Positions 1 to 5,937 of a stretch of DNA of 9,167 nt are shown piece by piece; position 1 is the stretch's first letter, and each line of letters starts with the position of its first letter. The stretch lies in the NCBI GenBank assembly GCA_030834835.1, contig JAUQXD010000344.1, positions 1-9,167 on the forward strand, given 5' to 3'. This DNA comes from Thermoflexales bacterium. Its GTDB lineage: Bacteria; Chloroflexota; Anaerolineae; Fen-1058. The translations under genes were made by a program, and so were the position numbers. Below the pieces are notes generated by a model that saw only the letters and a list, made by a program, of their open reading frames with translations, did not search any database and was not told where the DNA came from.

Positions 1-645
1 CGCCGCCGACAAGATGTTGTCCGTAGCCGCCGTCGCGACCGGGATGTCGCTGTCCACACCAGATTCGAAGCCGATTACCGGGATATTGGCAGCCTTGGCC
101 TTCTCGAGCAGCGGAATGAACGCCCTGGAGTCAATGGCTGCCAAGCAGATCGCAGCGGGCTTCTTGTCCAGCGCCGTCTGGAACATCTCGACCTGCTTAT
201 CCACCATCGCCTCGGTCTCGGGGCGTTCGAAGGTGATAACGACGTTGAATTCCATCGCCGCCCTCTCAGAACCGGCCATTACCGCTTGCCAGAACTGGTG
301 CTGGGACCCTTTGGAAATCACGGGGATATACGGCCTGGCACCGGCAGCGGGTTGCTGGGCAGCTGGCGTCTGGGTGCCGGGAGCGATGGTAGGAATGGCC
401 TTGGACGTAGGTAGTTCAGGCGGTTTTATTGTAACCGGGACCAAACGGGTCACGACCACCTCCTTTGTCACGACCACCTCCTTTGTCACAACCATCACTT
501 GCATCGAAGGGGCCGGAGCGCTGCCCTGTCCCAAGGGAGTTACAGTGGGTCGAGGTGTGCTCGTTTCTGTCGGGATAACAGTCGCTACCGATGTACAGCC
601 AGACAAGACCATCAAGATACTGATCATGGCAAGCACGCGGCGCAT
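1..645 (-). CDS. Sugar-type ABC transporter substrate-binding lipoprotein, N-terminal part (cut by window edge)
   Basis: The 215 visible residues are the start of an extracellular solute-binding protein of the RbsB-like Peripla_BP_4 family, which captures a sugar or similar ligand for an ABC importer. Residues 1-17 are a lipoprotein signal peptide (MRR, hydrophobic stretch, lipobox L-S-G-C with Cys17 as the lipidation site). Residues 18 to about 104 are a Thr/Pro/Val-rich linker with repeated V-V-V-T-K-E units. From about residue 105 the binding domain begins: K-G-S-Q-H-Q-F-W, then PETEAMVDKQ, a K-P-A-A-I-C-L-A-A-I-D strand, and IPVIGFESGVDSDIP followed by ATDN, all typical of the first lobe of this family. 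The start at 645 has a GGAGG four bases upstream. The C-terminal portion and any permease or ATPase genes lie beyond the left edge. The ligand cannot be named. The family call is confident from motifs; no alignment was run. Confidence 0.9.
   Translation of the reverse strand, partial: MRRVLAMISILMVLSGCTSVATVIPTETSTPRPTVTPLGQGSAPAPSMQVMVVTKEVVVTKEVVVTRLVPVTIKPPELPTSKAIPTIAPGTQTPAAQQPAAGARPYIPVISKGSQHQFWQAVMAGSERAAMEFNVVITFERPETEAMVDKQVEMFQTALDKKPAAICLAAIDSRAFIPLLEKAKAANIPVIGFESGVDSDIPVATAATDNILSAA
451..486 (-). repeat. 18-bp tandem duplication in the linker of the substrate-binding protein
   Basis: Two identical 18-base units (451-468 and 469-486) are followed by a degenerate third start (cacaaccat at 487-495). 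Each unit encodes six residues, giving the repeated V-V-V-T-K-E pattern around residues 54-65. The unit length is a multiple of three, so copy-number change keeps the frame and only changes linker length between the lipid anchor and the binding domain. This kind of Val/Thr repeat is, from memory, common in Chloroflexota solute-binding lipoproteins. Confidence 0.9.
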
Positions 646-649
646 ATTT

Positions 650-654
650 CCTCC
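650..654 (-). promoter_or_regulatory. Ribosome binding site of the substrate-binding protein gene
   Basis: GGAGG on the minus strand, four bases before the ATG at 645. It sets the start. The gene at 918-3161 has the same GGAGG at the same four-base spacing, part of a shared upstream cassette. Confidence 0.8.
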
Positions 655-675
655 GATGGGTGAGAAGTCGCAATT

Positions 676-705
676 AGCATACACCGCAAATCCATGCCAG
701 GTCAA
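676..705 (-). promoter_or_regulatory. Predicted sigma-70-type promoter of the substrate-binding protein gene
   Basis: On the minus strand TTGACC (700-705) is followed after 18 bases by TATGCT (676-681). The -10 box ends 31 bases from the ATG at 645, implying a 5' leader of roughly 25 bases. The same arrangement (TTGACT, 16-base spacer, TATGCT, 31 bases to ATG) stands before the propeller lipoprotein gene, and conservation between the two copies supports the call. The rest of the gap 706-917 holds no gene I can support and no clear terminator for the upstream gene. Confidence 0.65.
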
Positions 706-917
706 GAAGGCCTACCTTCGATTGCAGGTCGACGCAAATGAACGCGATTCACTCTATTGCGTTGATGGGCGTCCAGTCGCGGTTGTGATTGAGGGGTTCA
801 TGGCAAGCTCGATCCGGCGGGCGAAGGCTTAGCGATCGCGATGGGGCTGACACGGTGATTGGGCTTAGATCATTTGATGAAAACTTGGCCGCGCGCTAAG
901 TCAGGCAGGTCAGAGCC

Positions 918-2696
918 CTAATCCGTTTGATCGATAACGAACGCGCCGCTGTGCCAGGTTCCCGCATAAAGGATAGTGGGCGTCACCGGGTCAATTGCTA
1001 AGGCAAAGACAGATGGGTAGAAACCGCTCATGCCCGCGTTAGATATATTCCAGTTCTCGCCGCCGTCGATGCTTTTGAACACACCGCCGTTATATGTCCC
1101 TGCATAAAGAGTGGCCGGCGTGATCGGATCGACCGCCAGAGCCCTTACGTAGGTTGCGAATAAGCGATAGTTGATAACCTCCCAACTGTCGCCACCGTTT
1201 ATGCTCTTGAATACTCCATCGCCGTAAGATCCAGCGTAGAGAGTAGTCGGCATTACCGGGTCAATCGCCAGGGCGTCAATACGGGAATGATCAATGCCTG
1301 CGTTGACCGCACCCCAAGTTTCACCTCCGTTGGTGCTTTTGAATACGCCGCTGCCGTATGCTCCGGCATAGAGCGTCGTCGGTACTGTTGGGTCAATCGC
1401 GAGAGCGCGTATATCGATAGGCAGGCCGTTGTTGATCTTGTTCCAGTGTTCGCCGCCGTCAATAGTTTTGTACAAGCCATCCAGTGACCCGGCATAGAGG
1501 GTGGTCGGCGTCGCCGGGTCGATCGCTAGAGCGAGGCCAGGAAATGTGCCCAGTCCAGTGGTTGCTGCGCTCCAGTTTTCGCCACCTGTGGCAGTTTTGA
1601 ATATGCCGCGGTCTGTCCCGGCATAAACAGTGGTTGGCGTCACAGGATCAATCGCCAGGGCGAAAACAACCTTGTTTGTCAGGCCATTATTGATTGCATT
1701 CCAGCTTCGGCCTCGATCCACCGACTTGAATACTCCACCGAGATATGTCCCGGCATAGAGGGTCGTCGGGCGTGCTGGATCAATCGCCAGTGCAAAGACA
1801 GTAGTAGCCTTAAGTCCGGTGTTGGTCCAGCTTGTACCGCTGTTCGCGCTTTTGAGCACGCCGTCGCCGATTGTACCTGCATAGAGGATGTCCGGCGTGA
1901 GCGGATCAATTGCTAACACAACCACGTTAGCTTTATATATATCTGGGTTAACCGAGTTCCACTCCTTGCCGCCATTCGAGCTCGTGAATATGCCGTGGTC
2001 AGTGGTCACATACAAGGTGGTTGGCGTTAATGGGTCAATCACGATGCACCCGACACGAACAGAAGTCAATCCGGCGTTGAATGCGCTCCAGTTCTCGCCG
2101 CCGTCGATGCTTTTGAACACGCCCCCCGATGTTCCCGCATAAAGAGTGCTTGGCATCGTCGGATCGATCGCCAGGGCGAGCGCAGCATCGTCGCCCAGGC
2201 CGGTGTTGATTTCACTCCAGTTCCCACCACCGTTGGTACTCCTGAATACACCGTTGGAAACTGTTCCTGCGTAGAGATTATCGGTCGTTGCTGGGTCAAT
2301 GGCCAAGGCGTCAACACTGGAAGAGGGTAGGCCAGTGTTGACTGCAATCCAGTTCCCGCCACCATTCATGCTCTTGAATATTCCTTGATCTGTTCCTGCA
2401 TAGAGTATGGTCGGCGTTGTCGGATGGATTGCCAGCGCAAAAACCTGAGCATTGGTTAGGCCGGTGTCGGCTGAGCCCCAGCTTTCGCCGCCATTGGTGC
2501 TTTTGAATATTCCAATATTCGTCCCTGCGTAGAGAGTGGTCAGCATCACCGGGTTAATCGCCAATGCACGAACCTGGGCATGTACCACGGCGAAGTTGAC
2601 CAAACTCCATTTCTCACCGCCATTGATACTTTTGAATACACCAGCATTCGTCCCTGCGTAGAGAGTAGTCGGCATCACCGGGTCAATCGCCAGGGC
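918..2696 (-). repeat. Coding tandem repeat, about 129-bp period, 14 units
   Basis: The repeat units encode residues 156-747 of the propeller lipoprotein. Most are close to 129 bases (43 codons), with small in-frame length changes. The first two units are most alike at DNA level around 2505-2567 and 2634-2696: 54 of 63 bases match at exactly 129 bases offset, including a 21-base identical core. Units six and seven diverge most (C-I-V-I-D-P and a shortened W-T-N-T-G-L unit). This is a protein repeat, not a CRISPR array, because there are no unrelated spacers. Confidence 0.9.
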
Positions 2697-3161
2697 GTAA
2701 ATGTTTCCACCTTCAGGCCCGATGCTTGTCCAAACGTTAAGCTCAGCGGAAACGTTATCTACCGGTAGTGCAGGGGGCGGAGGGGCTTGTGCTGGTAGAG
2801 ACGGCGTAACTGTTGATGGACGAGCAGTAGCTGTTGGAGTCAGCGTCGGGATGACTTCTTGTGTAGTAGGATAAGATGTCACGGTCGGTAAAAGAGGAGC
2901 CGCCGTCGGAGCAATAGTAGGAATGGCTTCTGCTGTCGGGAGTTTCGTCGGCGTGGCAGCCCTAATGGTTATTGCAGTCGGTGAAGAAATCTTTGTCTCG
3001 GTCGCGATCACGCCCTGCGTAATAACGACATAGGGACTATCCTGCCCCAAAGGAGTCACGGTCGGAAGACGTGTGGTGGTGGGTGTTGGCACAACCCGCG
3101 TTGTCGATGAACAAGCCGATAAGATCGTCATGATACTGACAATGACAAACACGCGGCGCAT
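918..3161 (-). CDS. Secreted lipoprotein with 14 Asp-box (BNR-like) beta-propeller repeats
   Basis: This 747-residue protein is predicted to be exported, lipid-anchored and built of beta-propeller blades. Residues 1-17 are a signal peptide with lipobox L-S-A-C (Cys17). Residues 18 to about 138 are a low-complexity Thr/Pro/Ala linker. From about residue 139 the chain is repetitive: units of about 43 residues with the pattern A-L-A-I-D-P, T-T-L-Y-A-G-T, G-V-F-K-S, then N/D-G-G-x-x-W. The S-x-N/D-G-G-x-x-W segment matches the Asp-box seen in sialidase/sortilin/Ycf48-like propellers. I count 13 full units plus a final 28-residue part unit lacking the Asp-box. No catalytic residues can be assigned, so adhesion or ligand binding is an inference. 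The start at 3161 is preferred over an in-frame ATG at 3200, because GGAGG sits four bases upstream, the signal peptide begins there, and 3200 lies within the predicted promoter. Confidence 0.88.
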   Translation of the reverse strand: MRRVFVIVSIMTILSACSSTTRVVPTPTTTRLPTVTPLGQDSPYVVITQGVIATETKISSPTAITIRAATPTKLPTAEAIPTIAPTAAPLLPTVTSYPTTQEVIPTLTPTATARPSTVTPSLPAQAPPPPALPVDNVSAELNVWTSIGPEGGNIYALAIDPVMPTTLYAGTNAGVFKSINGGEKWSLVNFAVVHAQVRALAINPVMLTTLYAGTNIGIFKSTNGGESWGSADTGLTNAQVFALAIHPTTPTILYAGTDQGIFKSMNGGGNWIAVNTGLPSSSVDALAIDPATTDNLYAGTVSNGVFRSTNGGGNWSEINTGLGDDAALALAIDPTMPSTLYAGTSGGVFKSIDGGENWSAFNAGLTSVRVGCIVIDPLTPTTLYVTTDHGIFTSSNGGKEWNSVNPDIYKANVVVLAIDPLTPDILYAGTIGDGVLKSANSGTSWTNTGLKATTVFALAIDPARPTTLYAGTYLGGVFKSVDRGRSWNAINNGLTNKVVFALAIDPVTPTTVYAGTDRGIFKTATGGENWSAATTGLGTFPGLALAIDPATPTTLYAGSLDGLYKTIDGGEHWNKINNGLPIDIRALAIDPTVPTTLYAGAYGSGVFKSTNGGETWGAVNAGIDHSRIDALAIDPVMPTTLYAGSYGDGVFKSINGGDSWEVINYRLFATYVRALAVDPITPATLYAGTYNGGVFKSIDGGENWNISNAGMSGFYPSVFALAIDPVTPTILYAGTWHSGAFVIDQTD

Positions 3162-3165
3162 GGAT

Positions 3166-3170
3166 CCTCC
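3166..3170 (-). promoter_or_regulatory. Ribosome binding site that fixes the propeller lipoprotein start
   Basis: GGAGG on the minus strand, four bases before the ATG at 3161. It decides against the longer in-frame start at 3200, which would add 13 hydrophilic residues before the signal peptide. Confidence 0.8.
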
Positions 3171-3191
3171 GATGTGTGCAGTTCTAGCCTC

Positions 3192-3219
3192 AGCATACAC
3201 CCCAATTCCTCCAAGTCAA
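3192..3219 (-). promoter_or_regulatory. Predicted sigma-70-type promoter of the propeller lipoprotein gene
   Basis: TTGACT (3214-3219) and TATGCT (3192-3197) on the minus strand, separated by 16 bases, with the -10 box ending 31 bases from the ATG at 3161. It sits just downstream of the terminator-like hairpin at 3230-3266, so this gene seems to have its own transcript. The GGTGTATGCT segment is identical in the copy before the substrate-binding protein. Confidence 0.68.
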
Positions 3220-3229
3220 TATTCAAACG

Positions 3230-3266
3230 AAAACCCATCAAGTCGATTGCGACCTGACGGGGTTTT
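3230..3266 (-). terminator. Predicted intrinsic terminator of the minus-strand gene at 3293-3580
   Basis: AAAACCC (3230-3236) pairs with GGGTTTT (3260-3266). Inside are a TCA/TGA pairing and GTCG (3242-3245) with CGAC (3250-3253) around a four-base loop. Read on the minus strand the hairpin begins about 27 bases after the stop at 3293 and ends in TTTTCGTTT. The outer stem is A/T-symmetric, so weak activity in the other direction is possible, but no plus-strand gene ends here. Confidence 0.65.
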
Positions 3267-3292
3267 GCGTTACCGCTATTTTGTTTTCTTCG

Positions 3293-3580
3293 CTATCCCT
3301 TCTTCGCCGCCCGTGTCTCCGCCGCTTTCTTGACTCCGGCCTTCTGTGCCGCTGTCTTGCTGGTACGCGCCAGCACACCGATCTTCTCCAGCAGCTGTTT
3401 CTTGCCGCGCAGCGCCACCTTGGCGATCTTCAGATACTGCGCCACCCACTCATTCATCGCGGCCAGGGCAGCGTCTTGATCCTGCGCGGCCGTCTGTGCC
3501 GCGTCCCCTTGCCATCCGGTGTATACTAAAATCACGCCGGGGGACACGGAGATCAAACTGATCGACAGGATGGTGATCAT
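3293..3580 (-). pseudogene. Probable 3' remnant of a helical hypothetical protein (95 codons)
   Basis: The reading frame gives 95 residues from an ATG at 3580. The middle part (about residues 25-72), with A-A-L-A-A-M-N-E-W-V, Y-L-K-I-A-K-V-A-L and K-Q-L-L-E-K-I-G-V, resembles, from memory, the C-terminal end of larger helical proteins of unknown function common in Bacteroidota and Chloroflexota, where this segment closes a protein of several hundred residues. The tail is Lys/Ala-rich (K-K-A-A-E-T-R-A-A-K-K-G). The first 20 or so residues do not fit that family and run into the start of the divergent nitroreductase gene. I see no convincing ribosome binding site for the minus-strand start. A terminator follows the stop, which suggests a once-functional gene end. 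It could instead be an expressed small Lys-rich protein. Similarity to the larger family is recollection, not a search result. Confidence 0.45.
3522..3527 (+). promoter_or_regulatory. Possible -10 element for the nitroreductase gene
   Basis: TATACT preceded directly by GGTG, about 52 bases before the ATG at 3579. No acceptable -35 box is seen at 16-18 bases upstream, so the call rests on the -10 only. It lies inside the minus-strand remnant gene. Confidence 0.3.
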
Positions 3581-4109
3581 GGACTTCTTTGAAGTGGTTC
3601 GCACCCGCCAATCGACCCGCGCTTTTACCTCGCAACCCCTGGAGCCGGAGAAACGGCAACACCTGTTGGACGCGATCAATCGCGCGCCGTCGGCGGGCAA
3701 TCTGCAAGCCTACGAGATTTACGCCGTGACGCGCCGCGAGTCGCTGGACGCGATGGTGGTCGCCGCCCGCCTGAAGACGCGCGGCCAGGACTACATCGCA
3801 CAGGCGCCAATCGTGCTGGTGTTCTGCGCTAATCCCGCGCGCTCGACGCCGCGCTTCGGCTCACGCGGTGAGACGCTGTACTGCGTGCAAGACGCGACCA
3901 TCGCGTGCGCGTATGCGCAGCTGGCGGCCACGGCGCTGGGCCTGGCGACAGTGTGGATCGGTTCGTTTGACGAGACCGCCGTGCGACAGGCTATCGGTGT
4001 GGGCGACGACCTGCGCCCGGTCGTTATCCTGCCGGTCGGCTATGCGGCTGAAACGCCTGACAAGTCTGTGCGCCGCCCGGTGGCTGATCTCGTGCATCGC
4101 GTCGAATGA
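3579..4109 (+). CDS. Nitroreductase family protein
   Basis: A 176-residue FMN-dependent oxidoreductase of the nitroreductase superfamily, cytosolic, expected to use NAD(P)H to reduce a nitro, quinone or flavin-type substrate. Visible features: R-T-R-Q-S-T-R-A-F (residues 8-16), the N-terminal FMN phosphate-contacting motif; A-P-S-A-G-N-L-Q (36-43), a second FMN contact; the helix Q-D-A-T-I-A-C-A-Y-A-Q-L (104-115); G-L-A-T-V-W-I-G-S-F (121-130); and P-V-V-I-L-P-V-G-Y (147-155). The length is typical of the short members. The start at 3579 has AGGA at 3567-3570 with an eight-base spacing; in-frame ATGs at 3519 and 3570 have worse spacing and add residues absent from the family pattern. A hairpin pair follows the stop directly. 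The substrate cannot be inferred; nothing next to it suggests a pathway. Confidence 0.9.
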   Translation: MDFFEVVRTRQSTRAFTSQPLEPEKRQHLLDAINRAPSAGNLQAYEIYAVTRRESLDAMVVAARLKTRGQDYIAQAPIVLVFCANPARSTPRFGSRGETLYCVQDATIACAYAQLAATALGLATVWIGSFDETAVRQAIGVGDDLRPVVILPVGYAAETPDKSVRRPVADLVHRVE

Positions 4110-4169
4110 AGGAGCAGAGGCGGCTCCCACGCCGCCGGATACGCGGGCATGGGAGCCCGCTCTGCTCCT
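4110..4169 (+). repeat. Palindromic hairpin element after the nitroreductase gene (REP-like)
   Basis: A 20-base arm (4110-4129) is complementary to 4150-4169 with only two mismatched positions, separated by 20 bases. Two smaller hairpins are nested in the same bases: GGCGGC/GCCGCC (4119-4124 with 4131-4136) and GCGGGC/GCCCGC (4143-4148 with 4155-4160), with loops TCCCAC and ATGGGA that are complementary over five bases. It begins at the base after the stop codon. There is no T-run after it, so it is not a standard intrinsic terminator. It could stabilise the upstream mRNA or be a dispersed element. Confidence 0.75.
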
Positions 4170-4205
4170 GACTGAACGCAGTCAAGCACATTGAAAGGCT
4201 AGACG

Positions 4206-5813
4206 ATGAACCATCGATCGTACGCTTATGGCAAAAATCACTGGCTGCTCGATCCCGACCTGCGGCCGATCCTGAGCAAGCACTGGCCGAAGTGGGGTGA
4301 GCATGAACAGACGCTGATCGATTTCGGCAACGTGGCCGGCGGGCGCGCGTACGAAGTGGCCGAACACATCGATCGCGGCGCGGCGCCAGTGCTGGTGATG
4401 CACGATGTCGATGGCAACCGGATCGATCGGGTGCAGCTCAGCCCGGCGCACGCCGCTTTGCTCAAAGACATCGCCTTCATCAATCGCGCCCCGTATGAAG
4501 GCGGATCGTGGCATCAGCATTTCGCGCTGGGTTACCTGCTGGCCGATCCCGGCCTGTATTGTTCGCTGATCGTCACCAATCAAACCGCGTACGCGATTTA
4601 CAAGTACCTGCCCGATCAACAGCACTGGCTTGAACCGCTGCTGTCGGGCGACGCTTGGGGCGCGACGTGGATGACGGAAACGCACGGCGGCAGCGACCTG
4701 GGCGCGAACAAGACGCTGGCCCGATTGGGTGATAATGGCTGGAAGTTGTACGGCGACGACAAATACTTCGCGAGCAATGCGGGCCTGGCCGATGTAGCGA
4801 TCGTGACCGCGCGGCCTGAAGGCGCGCCCGCCGGCCCCAAAGGGATTGCGCTGTTTCTGGTGCAGCGGCTTAACTCCAGCGGACAGCTGAACTATCATGT
4901 GCGACGCTTGAAAGACAAGAGCGCCACGCGGGCCGTGCCCAGCGGCGAGGTCGAATTCAATGGTGCGCAGGCGTTTCTGGTCGGGCAAAAAGAGTTGGGC
5001 ATCTACTACACGATGGAGAACCTGACCGTCTCGCGGCTGGCGAATGCAGCCGGGGCGATGGGCCTCGCGCGCAAAGCGCAGCTGGAGTCGTTGTTTCGCA
5101 CGCAGGCAAGATCGGCGTTTGGCAAACCCATCGTCGATCATCCGCTGGTACGATATGACCTGACCGATCTGGCCGTGCGCATCGCGGGCGGACTCGCGCT
5201 GTTGTTCCATGCGGTCGCGTGGTTCGATCGAGTATGGCGTGAGACGCCGCCCTATTCCGAACGCTATCACTATGCGCGCTTCCTGTCGCATCTGCTGAAG
5301 AATCGCACCGCCGAACACGGCGCGGCGGCCACGCAGCTGGCGATGGAACTGTTCGGCGGCATCGGCTTCCTGGATGATTTCCCCATCGCGCGGCTGCACC
5401 GCGAGTCGTTGGTGACCATCATCTGGGAAGGGACCAGCAACATTCAGGCGTTGGACATGCTGGAGGCGATTCGCAAGAAGAGCGCGCACGAAAGCTTCCT
5501 CGACGAACTGCTGCCGATGTTGGAACGCGCCAATACCCCTGAGGCGAAGCAGGCGCGCCGCACGATCGAAGACACCCTCAAGCACTTGTTGACGCTCGAT
5601 CCGGCTGAGGCGCAGTGGCACAGCAAGGATGTCCTGCGCACGCTGGCGGATGGCGCGCAAGTGGCGCTGTTGTACGATCTGGTGCAGTCGGCGGGTGAAC
5701 GCTACGCCAAACTCGCGGCCCTGTATGCTCATCGTTTTCTGCAACACGCATCGTTCCCGGCCTGGGCACTAACCGATCGAGCAGTCTGGTGTCCACTGGA
5801 TTATTCAGATTAA
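4206..5813 (+). CDS. AidB-like acyl-CoA dehydrogenase family protein
   Basis: A 535-residue FAD-dependent protein of the acyl-CoA dehydrogenase superfamily, close in length and layout to AidB (about 540 residues) rather than to the roughly 380-residue fatty-acid enzymes. The N-terminal region (1 to about 90) with P-V-L-V-M-H-D, G-N-R-I-D-R-V and S-P-A-H resembles the AidB N-terminal extension. The middle domain contains W-M-T-E (residues 155-158) and G-G-S-D (161-164), the superfamily FAD-contact signature. The C-terminal helical domain contains I-W-E-G-T-S-N-I-Q, with Glu408 at the position of the catalytic base of acyl-CoA dehydrogenases. The last about 110 residues form the extra C-terminal helical part. 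Because Glu408 is kept, true dehydrogenase activity is possible; a DNA-damage role as in E. coli AidB is not shown here. The ATG at 4206 has GAAAGG seven bases upstream. No thiolase, ligase or electron-transfer flavoprotein gene is adjacent. Confidence 0.88.
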   Translation: MNHRSYAYGKNHWLLDPDLRPILSKHWPKWGEHEQTLIDFGNVAGGRAYEVAEHIDRGAAPVLVMHDVDGNRIDRVQLSPAHAALLKDIAFINRAPYEGGSWHQHFALGYLLADPGLYCSLIVTNQTAYAIYKYLPDQQHWLEPLLSGDAWGATWMTETHGGSDLGANKTLARLGDNGWKLYGDDKYFASNAGLADVAIVTARPEGAPAGPKGIALFLVQRLNSSGQLNYHVRRLKDKSATRAVPSGEVEFNGAQAFLVGQKELGIYYTMENLTVSRLANAAGAMGLARKAQLESLFRTQARSAFGKPIVDHPLVRYDLTDLAVRIAGGLALLFHAVAWFDRVWRETPPYSERYHYARFLSHLLKNRTAEHGAAATQLAMELFGGIGFLDDFPIARLHRESLVTIIWEGTSNIQALDMLEAIRKKSAHESFLDELLPMLERANTPEAKQARRTIEDTLKHLLTLDPAEAQWHSKDVLRTLADGAQVALLYDLVQSAGERYAKLAALYAHRFLQHASFPAWALTDRAVWCPLDYSD

Positions 5814-5838
5814 CTGAAATCACTTTATCAAAACGCTC

Positions 5839-5889
5839 CCGCTGGATTGCCAAATCCAGCGGAAATTCAGCGGATTTGGCAATCCGCTG
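5839..5889 (+). repeat. Two adjacent hairpins with complementary loops (REP/BIME-like doublet)
   Basis: Hairpin one: a perfect 10-bp stem, 5839-5848 with 5853-5862, loop GCCA. Hairpin two: a perfect 9-bp stem, 5868-5876 with 5881-5889, loop TGGC. They are separated by five bases. The loops are exact reverse complements, and the 14-base core of hairpin one is the reverse complement of the core of hairpin two, so a single long structure is an alternative fold. It lies 25 bases after the dehydrogenase stop. There is no T-run, so it is not a clear terminator, though it may protect the 3' end. Confidence 0.8.
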
Positions 5890-5908
5890 TGAGCAACCAT
5901 GTAAACCA

Positions 5909-5926
5909 ATTAAGGTTAACCTGAAT
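5909..5926 (+). promoter_or_regulatory. Palindromic operator candidate before the radical SAM gene
   Basis: AGGTTAACCT (5913-5922) is a perfect 10-base palindrome. It extends to 18 bases (5909-5926) with one mismatched pair at 5912/5923. It ends one base before the AGGAGG ribosome binding site (5927-5932), so a bound dimeric repressor would block transcription or translation initiation. No good -35/-10 pair was identified nearby. Operator function is inference from symmetry and position. Confidence 0.4.
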
Positions 5927-5937
5927 AGGAGGCTAAC

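Noticed and set aside
14..832. Long plus-strand frame of 272 codons
   Set aside because: It lies antisense to the substrate-binding lipoprotein, whose minus-strand product shows a signal peptide and family motifs; the plus product shows none.
700..832. Plus-strand tail encoding G-R-P-V-A-V-V-I-E, faintly like a Phd/YefM antitoxin segment
   Set aside because: It is too short, without a start, ribosome binding site or partner toxin; the resemblance is only a few residues.
918..2696. Regular repeats as a possible CRISPR array
   Set aside because: The repeats are about 129 bases, diverged, in frame and coding for Asp-box units; there are no constant repeats with unique spacers.
3519..3578. Upstream in-frame starts for the nitroreductase (3519 and 3570)
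   Set aside because: They add residues not in the family pattern, and the AGGA at 3567-3570 fits the ATG at 3579 best.
4110..4169. Hairpin as an intrinsic terminator of the nitroreductase
   Set aside because: No T-run follows the stem, so it is listed as a palindromic element instead.
4182..5747. 521-codon minus-strand frame
   Set aside because: It is an antisense shadow of the AidB-like gene; its product is Arg/Gln/His-rich with no recognisable domain, as expected in GC-rich DNA.
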